Shown: in pieces, positions 32,144 through 38,625 of the stretch
Numbering within the stretch: position 1 is the first letter of the stretch
Layout of the letters: the number at the start of each line of letters is the position of its first letter
Assembly (NCBI GenBank): GCA_034409055.1
Contig: DAOUMU010000319.1
Location: 1-38,625, forward strand
Reading direction: 5' to 3'
DNA from: DAOUMU01 sp034409055
GTDB taxonomy: Bacteria; Chloroflexota; Anaerolineae; 4572-78; J111
Length of the DNA: 38,625 bases
Notes under the pieces: generated by a model
What the model was told of the DNA's origin: nothing
The model's database searches: none
The model's input: the letters and a program-made list of their open reading frames with translations, nothing else
Position numbers and translations under genes: made by a program

Positions 32144-33517
32144 TTAATCGATGTCCAGTTTAAAGCCCACTCCACGAACTGTCTTGATGTATTGCGGTTT
32201 TTGAGGATCAGGCTCAATTCTTTTACGCAAATTTTTAACAACGTCATATAGACGAGGATCATCGGAAGCTCGATTAAACTGGCTATGATCTTCATCAGGA
32301 TACAGATGTTGTAAGATATCAATTCGTCTACAAGGTTTACCGCGATTTTCGTATAGTAGTTCAAGTAGCTTTGTCGGCAGAGTTGGCAAGTGTATATATC
32401 GACCGTTTACCCAGCAAGTCTGGCTACTAACGTCAAATTTAAACCCAGCTTTGGCATTATTTTTTGATACCTTGTGCCAAACAAATTCTGCAAATAGGGC
32501 CGAAAACAGTTGTGGTCCCTGACTTTCAAAACGTAAAATGCCCTTTTGATACATTTTATCTACCATATGACCGGAGGCTTTGAGAAATTCGCCAGAACAG
32601 CCTGCTTCAACGAATCTTTGTAAGAAGCTTCTTTCGCTCTCTGTCAGGCTACTCCAAATTTTCTGACACTCATTGATTATCTCCTGGTTCTCAATCAGTA
32701 AATCAAATTTTATTCTTTCGCCTCTCTCTATTTGAGACAAGATTTCAGAAAAAATTACGCTGATCAAACCGCCATGTCCCCCTGATAGGTTAAACACCCT
32801 TGGCGTATATTCCACTGGCCATGTTATCTGCTGCCGGTCACTCAAGCGAGATAACATTAATTCCGTGCCCGACAAATCATATGGCTTTAGATAAAAGGTG
32901 CTGTTTTGAAAAAGCTCCACGAATGCTTCTACCTCAGTCAGCCCGGTCTGTAAATCTTCTAAATCGTTTCTCAAGAAGAGGATATAACCCAAACTATATT
33001 TATTCTTATCCCTTAACGCTCTCAAATTGACGAAGAATCTCGAACTCAATTTCTGAAAAAGGAGATCAAATTCATCAAACAGTAACACAACTTTCAGACG
33101 ATGAATTTGGCAGAGCCAGTGAATGGCTTGTTCAAAACAACGTTGGGCATGCGTAACACTATCTTCTTGGGCGCGCAACTTTTGATTCAAATCTTCTAAA
33201 CGAGATGTTATTTCCGTTGACAGATTCGTATGTTGGCAGTGAATTGACAAGCAATACAGCAATAGCTCAAACAGATGCCACTCACCAATTGAAGTTAAAT
33301 CATTACTATCTATCCTAACAACCAAATACTCCTTTTTTTGTTTCCCTAAATGTACCTTCTGAATATCTGACTGCTGAAGACAGTAGACCACGTTGGATTT
33401 ACCTACGCTGGCCATGCCAATAATGGCTACGGACTCTCCAGCTTTAATCAACCGCATTAGATTTTTTACCAAATGAGCCCGGAAAGATACTGGTAGGAGT
33501 GCTCTGGTCATCATCAT
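32144..33517 (-). CDS. AAA ATPase fused to an OmpR-type winged-helix domain
   Basis: The 457-residue protein starts with an Orc/Cdc6-like AAA ATPase: Walker A GMASVGKS (34-41) and Walker B VVLLFDEFD (Asp148, Glu149), followed by helical lid modules. The last 100 residues are a winged helix of the trans_reg_C type (YIHLPTLPTKLLELLYENRG, then DDPRLYDVVKNLRKRIEPDP and VRGVGFKLD). No receiver domain or Asp acceptor is present, so activity is probably set by ATP rather than phosphorylation. This is the logic of STAND-like regulators, but without a long sensor repeat. The gene is visibly more AT-rich than its neighbours, a sign of transfer. It is divergent from a small membrane protein gene. Any of three consecutive ATGs could start it, all preceded by AAGGGTGA. 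Confidence 0.85.
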   Translation of the reverse strand: MMMTRALLPVSFRAHLVKNLMRLIKAGESVAIIGMASVGKSNVVYCLQQSDIQKVHLGKQKKEYLVVRIDSNDLTSIGEWHLFELLLYCLSIHCQHTNLSTEITSRLEDLNQKLRAQEDSVTHAQRCFEQAIHWLCQIHRLKVVLLFDEFDLLFQKLSSRFFVNLRALRDKNKYSLGYILFLRNDLEDLQTGLTEVEAFVELFQNSTFYLKPYDLSGTELMLSRLSDRQQITWPVEYTPRVFNLSGGHGGLISVIFSEILSQIERGERIKFDLLIENQEIINECQKIWSSLTESERSFLQRFVEAGCSGEFLKASGHMVDKMYQKGILRFESQGPQLFSALFAEFVWHKVSKNNAKAGFKFDVSSQTCWVNGRYIHLPTLPTKLLELLYENRGKPCRRIDILQHLYPDEDHSQFNRASDDPRLYDVVKNLRKRIEPDPQKPQYIKTVRGVGFKLDID

Positions 33518-33546
33518 TCACCCTTGTTTCCTCATCTTTGCCCCAT

Positions 33547-33552
33547 ATTATA
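33547..33552 (-). promoter_or_regulatory. -10 element for the AAA regulator gene
   Basis: TATAAT lies 30 bases before the start codon on the minus strand. At 17 bases upstream there is no recognisable -35 hexamer, as often seen when an activator is needed. Three direct repeats follow 50 bases further upstream. Confidence 0.5.
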
Positions 33553-33601
33553 CTATCAAATTACCCTATATTGAGCAAAATCTTGTTGTATCACCTTAAA
33601 A

Positions 33602-33631
33602 TCTCTGAATTTTCTCTGAAAAATCTCTGAA
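33602..33631. promoter_or_regulatory. three TCTCTGAA direct repeats with 11-bp period
   Basis: TCTCTGAA occurs at 33602, 33613 and 33624, separated by 3 bases each time (TTT, AAA), and a partial TCTCT follows at 33637. An 11-bp period puts all copies on one face of the helix, the pattern of PhoB/OmpR-type winged-helix binding sites. It lies between the AAA-winged-helix gene and the divergent small gene, so it is a good candidate operator for that protein (inference). Confidence 0.7.
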
Positions 33632-33793
33632 TTAATTCTCTAGAGGGTGTGTTAACATATATTAAGGAACATTGATTAAATAACTTTCCTAATTTTGTGG
33701 TTGTATTACGAGCGATTCTGGTCTCAAATGTGGAAGTTAATTAACTCTCGTTCCTAAGAAATCGGTAAGACAAATTAATGGGAGGCAAGAACA

Positions 33794-33961
33794 ATGGCTA
33801 TATGGGAAATCGAAGAAAAAGATGGGGGCAAAACCATCATTATTCACAAAAAAACATCGCCACCAGTGCCCTATAAAAATTTTAAGACCTGGTTAGGACA
33901 AATATTTGTTTGGTTTATGATTGTGTTGGCTATAGCCGTAGCCTTGGGCTACGGTGGGTAA
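33794..33961 (+). CDS. small membrane protein, 55 aa
   Basis: The frame begins MAIWEIEEKDGGKTIIIHKK, has a hydrophilic N-terminal half and ends with one membrane helix (about residues 36-53) closing in LGYGG. A GGGAGG ribosome site sits 8 bases before the ATG, which strongly supports translation. It is divergent from the AAA regulator, with three phased repeats in the shared 276-base gap. I recognise no family. The layout suggests it is controlled by, or signals to, that regulator, as inference. Confidence 0.65.
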   Translation: MAIWEIEEKDGGKTIIIHKKTSPPVPYKNFKTWLGQIFVWFMIVLAIAVALGYGG

Positions 33962-33993
33962 TATGAGCACCTGACCAGGGTAGAAAAATGAAT

Positions 33994-34057
33994 CTGCGTT
34001 TTCTTGTAAATCTGTGGTTCTTGACCGGGAGAACCGCAGATTTGCAGGAAAACGCGG
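33994..34057. repeat. 28-bp-arm inverted repeat
   Basis: CTGCGTTTTCTTGTAAATCT starts a 28-base arm that pairs at 24 positions with the arm 34030-34057 across an 8-base loop. It lies between the small membrane protein and the glycosyltransferase, about 60 bases before the latter. Most differences are pyrimidine transitions on one arm. No T-run follows, so it is not a clear terminator. Confidence 0.75.
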
Positions 34058-34115
34058 ATAATCACAACTTTCGACCAGCTTGCCAGTCTCGACAGGCTCG
34101 TCTAAAATCAGGGCC

Positions 34116-36272
34116 ATGATGACTTTTCATCGCTGGCGCTACATATTACCGCTACTTATTTTGTGGCTGGCCTTTGGCCTACGTCTCTACCGGCTTGATG
34201 CTCAAAGTATCTGGTGGGACGAGGGCCATAGTATTTTTGTGGCCTCGCACTCCATCCCTCAAATTCCCACTTTGCCGGCCATGGATGTTCATCCCCCGGC
34301 CTATTTCACCTTGCTCCATTTGTGGATGGCCATAGCCGGGCGTAGTGAGTTGGCCCTACGTTACCTCTCTGTCCTGTTCAGCTTGCTAACCATTGCCCTG
34401 CTGTGGCGTGCTGCCGCTTCAATGTCGAATGGGCAAGGCCGCTTCAAGTTTGAAACAGGCTCGTTCTCTCTCGTTTATACCGGCCAGGGCACTTCTCTGC
34501 TGGCGTCGCTCCTGGCTGCCTTATCGCCTCTGTATGTAACCTATGCCCAAGAAGTACGCAGTTACGCCATGATTACTTTTCTGGCGCTGGCCAGTACTTT
34601 TATCTTGTGGCGGTTGCTCTTTGAACACCAACAAAATATGGTCAAAAAGCGGGCGACGTTACTCCTGCTTTACGTTGTCTCGACCACTGCTTGTCTGTAC
34701 ACGCATTACTTTACCATTCTTCTGTTGCTCTTTCAAAACCTGGCCTGGTTGGTGTGGGTATTATTTTCAAAGAACCGGACTTCTCGTCTCGGCCTATGGT
34801 TAGCTTCGCAGGTAGGGGTTCTGCTCCTCTTTATGCCCCAACTCCTGTTGGCCATACGACAGGTAACCAGCTACACCAATCCCAATCTGACTCCTCCCGG
34901 CCTGTCTCACTTTATCACTCACAGTTGGCAAGCTTATACGGTTGGCCTGACCATCGATCCCGCTCTGGCTCAATGGGGCATGGGGAGCATCGCCGGGGTG
35001 TTGGGGGTCAGTTGGCTGCTTCAAATCATCGGGAAGGGGGGCATTTCAATTGTAGGACAAGTTGCTAACTTGCCCCCAGACAAGTTAGCAACTTGTTCTA
35101 CAACCGAAAAGGAGAGGGGAGTATTTCTGAAGCTCCCTCTGTCTAATTTTTCAGGCTTACTCTACGGCTTCCTCATAGCCTGGTTTTTGTTACCCCTGGC
35201 TGCCTATTTCATCGTCTTACAGGGCCAACCCTCTTTTGAACCACGCTATATGATCCTGGTCACCCCGGCTTTGTTCTTGCTGCTGGCCTTTAGCCTATGT
35301 CAGGCAAGTGTCAGGGGTCAGGGGCCAGGGGTCAGAGGTCAGGGGTCAGGGGTCAGGGGTCAGGGGTCACGCTTTACGCTTTACGCTTTACGCTTTACGC
35401 TTCACGCCATTCCTTTCATCGTTTTCATCATTAGCCTCCACAGCTACTACACCGACGAAACTTATTTCAAAGATGACTCGGCCGGCGTAGCCGGTTGGCT
35501 GGCGGCTGAAACGACGCCCAACGACATTATCTACATTGATGTGCCTCACCCCTTTCACTACTATGCCAGCCAGAGCCATATTCCGGCCCCCAGCCGCTAT
35601 CTTTTTGTGGACATTCACACGGCCGCCGATATCCTGACCCAGGAAGCCGCCGGACGGGACCGTCTCTACTGGGTGACCTGGCGCGGTAGCGATACAGACC
35701 CACGCGGCGTCATTCCCTTCCTGGGGCAAAAGTTTGGGCAGCAGCTCGGCCAGCTTGATTTTCGGGGATATCGCGTGACATGGTTCAGCCTGCCAGAGGC
35801 GGGTACTACCTTTAGCCTGCCCGCCACCCTCAACCCGATTGAGGCTACTTTTGGCGATGTGCTGCGTTTAGACGGTGTCGCTTACGGTGGACATCCACCA
35901 CAAAATAACACCACCACCGTTGGCAAACCGGCCTGGGCCACGCTCCACTTCACTCTCTTACGGGAAACAGATGTGAATTACAGAGTTTCCCTGCGCCTAC
36001 GGGGTGAGGATGGGCGCATCGTTTCCCAGGTGGACAAAGATTTACTGAACGACCGCCACTTCCGTACCTCCGCCTGGCCTCTGGCGAACCCGGCCCTCAA
36101 CCAGGCCTTTAATGTCTACACCCTATCCCTGGCTCCTGATACCCCCCTTGGTCCCTACCGGCTCGAAGTGGTGGTTTACAATGCCCAACCGCCCTACCCC
36201 AGCGAAGGCGTAATCGGACTCCAGAGCCCCGATGGGGTATCTGCAGTGATTGGGAACATCATCATTCTTTGA
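34116..36272 (+). CDS. GT39-like membrane glycosyltransferase (GT-C fold)
   Basis: I take the ATG at 34116 (MMTFHRWRYILPLLILWLAF). The 718-residue protein has about 11 to 12 membrane helices up to residue 450. Its first periplasmic loop carries LDAQSIWWDEGHS, the Asp-Glu catalytic motif of lipid-phosphate-sugar-dependent GT-C enzymes, and a HPPAYFTLLHLWM motif follows. These transfer mannose or aminoarabinose-like sugars from polyprenyl phosphate to protein or lipid outside the membrane. The last 270 residues form an extracytoplasmic beta-rich domain. Residues about 312-329 come from a palindromic repeat and about 400-430 from two heptanucleotide arrays, all in frame in loops between helices. 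The ribosome site is weak. Confidence 0.85.
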   Translation: MMTFHRWRYILPLLILWLAFGLRLYRLDAQSIWWDEGHSIFVASHSIPQIPTLPAMDVHPPAYFTLLHLWMAIAGRSELALRYLSVLFSLLTIALLWRAAASMSNGQGRFKFETGSFSLVYTGQGTSLLASLLAALSPLYVTYAQEVRSYAMITFLALASTFILWRLLFEHQQNMVKKRATLLLLYVVSTTACLYTHYFTILLLLFQNLAWLVWVLFSKNRTSRLGLWLASQVGVLLLFMPQLLLAIRQVTSYTNPNLTPPGLSHFITHSWQAYTVGLTIDPALAQWGMGSIAGVLGVSWLLQIIGKGGISIVGQVANLPPDKLATCSTTEKERGVFLKLPLSNFSGLLYGFLIAWFLLPLAAYFIVLQGQPSFEPRYMILVTPALFLLLAFSLCQASVRGQGPGVRGQGSGVRGQGSRFTLYALRFTLHAIPFIVFIISLHSYYTDETYFKDDSAGVAGWLAAETTPNDIIYIDVPHPFHYYASQSHIPAPSRYLFVDIHTAADILTQEAAGRDRLYWVTWRGSDTDPRGVIPFLGQKFGQQLGQLDFRGYRVTWFSLPEAGTTFSLPATLNPIEATFGDVLRLDGVAYGGHPPQNNTTTVGKPAWATLHFTLLRETDVNYRVSLRLRGEDGRIVSQVDKDLLNDRHFRTSAWPLANPALNQAFNVYTLSLAPDTPLGPYRLEVVVYNAQPPYPSEGVIGLQSPDGVSAVIGNIIIL
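35050..35103. repeat. palindromic TGTAG...CTACA element, copy C, inside the glycosyltransferase
   Basis: The 23-base arms, starting TTGTAGGACAAGTTGCTAAC, pair with one mismatch, the most perfect copy of the family. The element is exactly 54 bp, so it adds 18 codons without changing frame, read as VGQVANLPPDKLATCST. It sits in a hydrophilic loop between two membrane helices. Confidence 0.85.
35314..35404. repeat. (GGGGTCA)8 followed directly by (CGCTTTA)5 inside the glycosyltransferase
   Basis: Eight 7-bp units of GGGGTCA (one GGGGCCA, one GAGGTCA) abut five 7-bp units of CGCTTTA (the last CGCTTCA). Together they give 13 units, 91 bases, translated as VRGQGPG-type repeats and then RFTLYAL-type repeats between two membrane helices. 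Unit gain or loss would shift the frame. Confidence 0.9.
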
Positions 36273-36297
36273 GAGGATTTAACAAGTATGGTACAAT
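36269..36297 (+). promoter_or_regulatory. sigma70-type promoter for the 36558-38107 gene pair
   Basis: TTGAGA, a 17-base spacer and TACAAT give a near-consensus promoter that starts over the glycosyltransferase stop codon. The predicted start is near 36304, leaving a 250-base leader that contains a palindromic element. Confidence 0.65.
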
Positions 36298-36322
36298 GAT
36301 AACACCTGTAGATGATTTCAAA

Positions 36323-36430
36323 GGGGTGTGTTTCATTTACTTTAGAAATGCTCCTGCTGGACCACAGTCCAGCGGTTTATAGCGTGGACTGTGGTCCACG
36401 CCGAGCGTGTCTTAAATTGAAACACGCCCG
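36323..36430. mobile_element. MITE-like element with 7-bp direct repeats
   Basis: Terminal arms GGGGTGTGTTTCA and (inverted) CGGGCGTGTTTCA match at 11 of 13 bases, and TTTCAAA flanks both sides (36316-36322, 36431-36437). Inside, TGGACCACAGTCCA at 36358 pairs perfectly with TGGACTGTGGTCCA at 36385. It is 108 bp, without coding capacity, in the leader of the next gene. Confidence 0.7.
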
Positions 36431-36557
36431 TTTCAAAAACCGCTATCGACCCGCTTTTTGATTTTTGAACGGGGTTTAGACGATGAGAACTTCAATTGTA
36501 ATCTTGAGTATCTGGTCAAACTTTTTCAAAACATTCCAACGTTTAAAGGGGGAGCCT

Positions 36558-36905
36558 ATGAACTCTGCCCCAGAGACCGAGCATGATCCAATTAAACCCT
36601 TTATTGAACAACTGTACGAAAGCGAAGGCCTGACAGACGCCCTGATCGATGCAGATGCCCGTATTTTGCTGGAGTGGGGCGAGCAGCAACTGGCCAGTCT
36701 GGCTCATACCAAGGCTGAGCAGACCGATCTTGACGACGCGTTCCAGCAAGTGCGCCGGGTAATCCGTTCCATTAACCGCTTGGTGGAACGAAAAGCAGAC
36801 CTATCCGATACGCAAATGGTCCAACGTTTACTGAGATTGGTTGAAGATTCTATGAAATTGGCTATGCAAAAATCTATAACAGATCATCAGGAGGAGTCAC
36901 AGTAA
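36558..36905 (+). CDS. hypothetical protein, 115 aa, helical
   Basis: The start at 36558 (MNSAPETEHDPIKPFIEQLY) follows AAAGGGGGAG by 3 to 5 bases; an ATG 75 bases upstream lacks such a site. The protein is acidic and almost wholly alpha-helical, with heptad-like Leu spacing in RRVIRSINRLVERKADL and MVQRLLRLVEDSMKLAM, so it may dimerise as a coiled coil. No known domain is recognised. It ends 2 bases before the phospholipase D-family gene, so the two are surely co-transcribed and may act together. Confidence 0.75.
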   Translation: MNSAPETEHDPIKPFIEQLYESEGLTDALIDADARILLEWGEQQLASLAHTKAEQTDLDDAFQQVRRVIRSINRLVERKADLSDTQMVQRLLRLVEDSMKLAMQKSITDHQEESQ

Positions 36906-36907
36906 CA

Positions 36908-38107
36908 ATGACCAAAAAACGGAAGCGCAGTTCTCGAAAAAAGAAGGGATCCGGTACCTCAATCACTGGTATTCTTCTGACTTTACTGATCGTGGTGGCC
37001 GTGTTTGTCGGCAACCAGCTTGGCATCATTGACGTAGATTTGCAGGAGCTTTTTGGCGAGGAAGCAGGCGATTCCTTTGTGCCCCCAGATAGCAGCGAAG
37101 GCGGGCCTGTGGCTAAACCGACGCCGGTTGCGGTTGAGCCGGTCAGTGGCGAATGGTACCAACTGTACTTTACCTCACCCCAATACCCGGATGAGCCGGA
37201 AACTCGGGTTGATACGATTATGCAGGGCTTGATTCAGGTCATCAACAGCGCCCAACGCAGTCTCGACATCGCTATTTATGAGCTGGACCTTGAAGATGTT
37301 GGCGATGCCATTCTGGCCGCGCGAGATCGAGGGGTAGAGGTCCGGCTGGTGACCGATACGGATGAATTGGAAGAATTGGAAACTCTGATCCGGCTGGAGG
37401 AGGAGGGCATTCCCATCGTGCCCGACGAACGCAGTCCGATTATGCACAATAAATTTGTGGTCGTCGATGGCCAGGCCGTCTGGACCGGCTCCTGGAACTT
37501 CACCCCCAACGGCACGTTCCGCAACAACAATAACGCCATCTACATTCAATCGCCCGAATTGGCCCAAAATTATGCGGCCGAGTTTGAGGAAATGTTCGCC
37601 CAGAAAGCCTTTGGGCCAAAATCACCCGCCAACACGCCTAATCCCCGCATAACGCTTGGCGATACCTTGATCGAAACTTGTTTCTCTCCAGAGGATGAAT
37701 GTGCAGCTCAAGTCGTTGACCTCATTAACCAGGCTCAGCAAAGCATCCGCTTTATGGCTTTTTCCTTTACCCACGATGCCATTGGTAAGGCCGTTAGAGA
37801 CCGGGCCAAGGCCGGGGTGACGGTACAAGGGGTCTTTGAAACGCGGGGCTCGGAAACAGAGTACAGCGAATTTGGGCGGATGAAGAAGCAAGGTTTGGAC
37901 GTGTGGCAAGATGGCAATCCCTACACCCTCCACCACAAGGTCTTTATTATCGATGACCAAACCGTGGTCTTAGGTTCGCTCAACTTTAGTAATAATGCGG
38001 ATGAGTCGAACGATGAAAATATTCTGATTATCCACAATGCCGATATTGCCGGTCAATACGTGGCCGAATTTCAACGGGTCTATGAACAGGCTCAGAGTGC
38101 GGAATAG
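36908..38107 (+). CDS. membrane-anchored phospholipase D-family protein
   Basis: The 399-residue protein has a very basic start (KKRKRSSRKKKGSG), one membrane helix (about 19-38), an acidic, proline-rich linker and two PLD half-domains. The first HKD motif is MHNKFVVVDG (His180, Lys182, Asp187), the second LHHKVFIIDD (His342, Lys344, Asp349); both carry the following GS-N pattern. The two motifs form one active site working through a phospho-His intermediate on phospholipids or nucleic acids. The inferred topology places the catalytic part outside the cytoplasm, so a lipid, cardiolipin synthase-like or extracellular nuclease role is possible. AGGAGG lies 12 bases upstream. Confidence 0.9.
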   Translation: MTKKRKRSSRKKKGSGTSITGILLTLLIVVAVFVGNQLGIIDVDLQELFGEEAGDSFVPPDSSEGGPVAKPTPVAVEPVSGEWYQLYFTSPQYPDEPETRVDTIMQGLIQVINSAQRSLDIAIYELDLEDVGDAILAARDRGVEVRLVTDTDELEELETLIRLEEEGIPIVPDERSPIMHNKFVVVDGQAVWTGSWNFTPNGTFRNNNNAIYIQSPELAQNYAAEFEEMFAQKAFGPKSPANTPNPRITLGDTLIETCFSPEDECAAQVVDLINQAQQSIRFMAFSFTHDAIGKAVRDRAKAGVTVQGVFETRGSETEYSEFGRMKKQGLDVWQDGNPYTLHHKVFIIDDQTVVLGSLNFSNNADESNDENILIIHNADIAGQYVAEFQRVYEQAQSAE

Positions 38108-38162
38108 ACAAAATTTTTGTAAAAAGGGGTTTTGGTGTATCCCCTTCAAATTTGTGGGTAGC

Positions 38163-38234
38163 GTAGGGGCGAGGCAAGTCGGATTGGTGGTAGTCGAAAC
38201 AAACAAGCTATGCTCCGACTTGCCTCGCCCTTAC
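38163..38234. repeat. palindromic element GAGGCAAGTCGG, copy 2
   Basis: GTAGGGGCGAGGCAAGTCGG and CCGACTTGCCTCGCCCTTAC form a 20-bp stem with one mismatch around a 32-base loop ending CTATGCT. It is homologous to 20633-20703, with a paired C-to-G and G-to-C change in the stem. Confidence 0.85.
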
Positions 38235-38277
38235 TTTTGGAGAGGATACGTTTTGGTCCTTTGTTGTGTGGTCGTGA

Positions 38278-38514
38278 TTATGATGCATCTGGTGTCGAAG
38301 TATCAACGGAGTCTGACGAGACATCATTCTCTGCTTGTCTCTGACGCCATTCGGTGACAGTGTCAAGCAGTGCTTGGGCGCACTCGAGCGAGCGCCGAGC
38401 TGCCGTTAAGGCGTCGATAGCTGATTCACGCGTGAAAAGATCCCACGGCAAGGTATACGTCACCTCATCACCGTAGTCAGTCAAGAAATGCTCAGTTGTC
38501 CCTAACCTGGACAA
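38278..38514 (-). CDS. doubtful small protein or gene fragment, 78 aa
   Basis: The frame reads TDYGDEVTYTLPWDLFTRES and then AIDALTAARRSLECAQALLDTVTEWRQRQ, a believable amphipathic helix, followed by a Ser/Asp-rich tail. It has no ATG, only TTG starts, and no ribosome site, and an in-frame stop lies just upstream. I think it is either a real small gene using TTG or the 3' part of a truncated gene. No family is recognised. Confidence 0.35.
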   Translation of the reverse strand: MSRLGTTEHFLTDYGDEVTYTLPWDLFTRESAIDALTAARRSLECAQALLDTVTEWRQRQAENDVSSDSVDTSTPDAS

Positions 38515-38625
38515 GCCAGAACCAAACAGGTTTTTTCTTTATCCACGAATTAACACGAATTTTCACTAATTTTTGTAAGGCTCAAGATGATGTTGAACAA
38601 ATCTATAGGACGCTGATTAACGCAG
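38515..38625. repeat. AT-rich ACGAATT-type degenerate repeat at the window end
   Basis: ACGAATTAAC, ACGAATTTTC and ACTAATTTTT follow one another with a 10-bp period, and the window ends in ACGCTGATTAACGCAG. No gene is visible in this stretch. Words of this kind are common in intergenic repeats; the element is cut off by the window edge. Confidence 0.5.

Noticed and set aside
31357..32364. Longer response regulator starting at 32364
   Set aside because: The extra 110 residues overlap the AAA gene's 3' end, lack domain features and lie upstream of a good promoter for the 32034 start.
1..38625. tRNA or rRNA genes
   Set aside because: I found no T-loop-like or acceptor-stem pairs in reading the intergenic regions; a tRNA scan would settle it.

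Overview
The window looks like a chromosomal stretch from a Chloroflexota bacterium, probably Anaerolineae-like. The grounds are the protein families present, a secreted protease ending in a PLISKN-type tail that I associate with this phylum, GT39-type membrane glycosyltransferases with a beta-rich C-terminal domain, and a very high load of small palindromic and heptanucleotide repeats. This assignment is inference, since there is no rRNA or other marker gene. I recognise no tRNA, rRNA, CRISPR array, transposase gene or prophage.

Layout. 1-513: decayed gene remnants. 514-3494 (+): a conserved hypothetical, an AlkC-type alkylbase glycosylase overlapping a basic-tailed hypothetical, a tiny membrane protein and a GNAT acetyltransferase. 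3569-8311 (-): a FadR-type GntR regulator with a strong promoter and an adjacent dyad, then two MttB-family (non-pyrrolysine) methyltransferases and a two-cysteine proline racemase-family enzyme. This reads as a quaternary-amine or proline-betaine catabolic cluster. 8513-13143: heme A synthase (-), an AcuI/YhdH reductase (+), a GNAT enzyme (-), a broken nucleotidyltransferase (-) and a short-chain dehydrogenase (+). 13133-19901 (-): a class III aminotransferase, SerB phosphatase behind a terminator-like leader hairpin, two tandem SerA dehydrogenases and thioredoxin reductase. 19902-20947: a 1 kb repeat island with two MITE-like elements that each carry an 8-bp target duplication. 20948-23422 (+): a membrane GAF-PAS-class III adenylate cyclase. 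23784-32034 (-): response regulator, histidine kinase, MurE and a 1491-residue secreted subtilase in one tight operon with a good promoter. 32144-33517 (-): an AT-rich AAA ATPase fused to an OmpR-type winged helix. It is divergent from a 55-residue membrane protein, and the shared intergenic DNA carries three direct repeats of 11-bp period. 34116-38107 (+): a GT39-like glycosyltransferase, a small hypothetical and a membrane-anchored phospholipase D-family protein. 38108-38625: repeats and one doubtful small gene.

The most unusual theme is repeat biology. At least five palindromic families are present, three elements with target-site-like direct repeats, one family with a compensatory base-pair change between copies, and one palindrome fixed in frame inside a gene. 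Nearly all short tandem repeats have a 7-bp period, and two such arrays lie inside open coding sequence, in the subtilase and the glycosyltransferase. The second theme is the AAA-winged-helix regulator with its helically phased repeats, a candidate self-contained regulatory module. All functional calls come from reading motifs; no database search was run.
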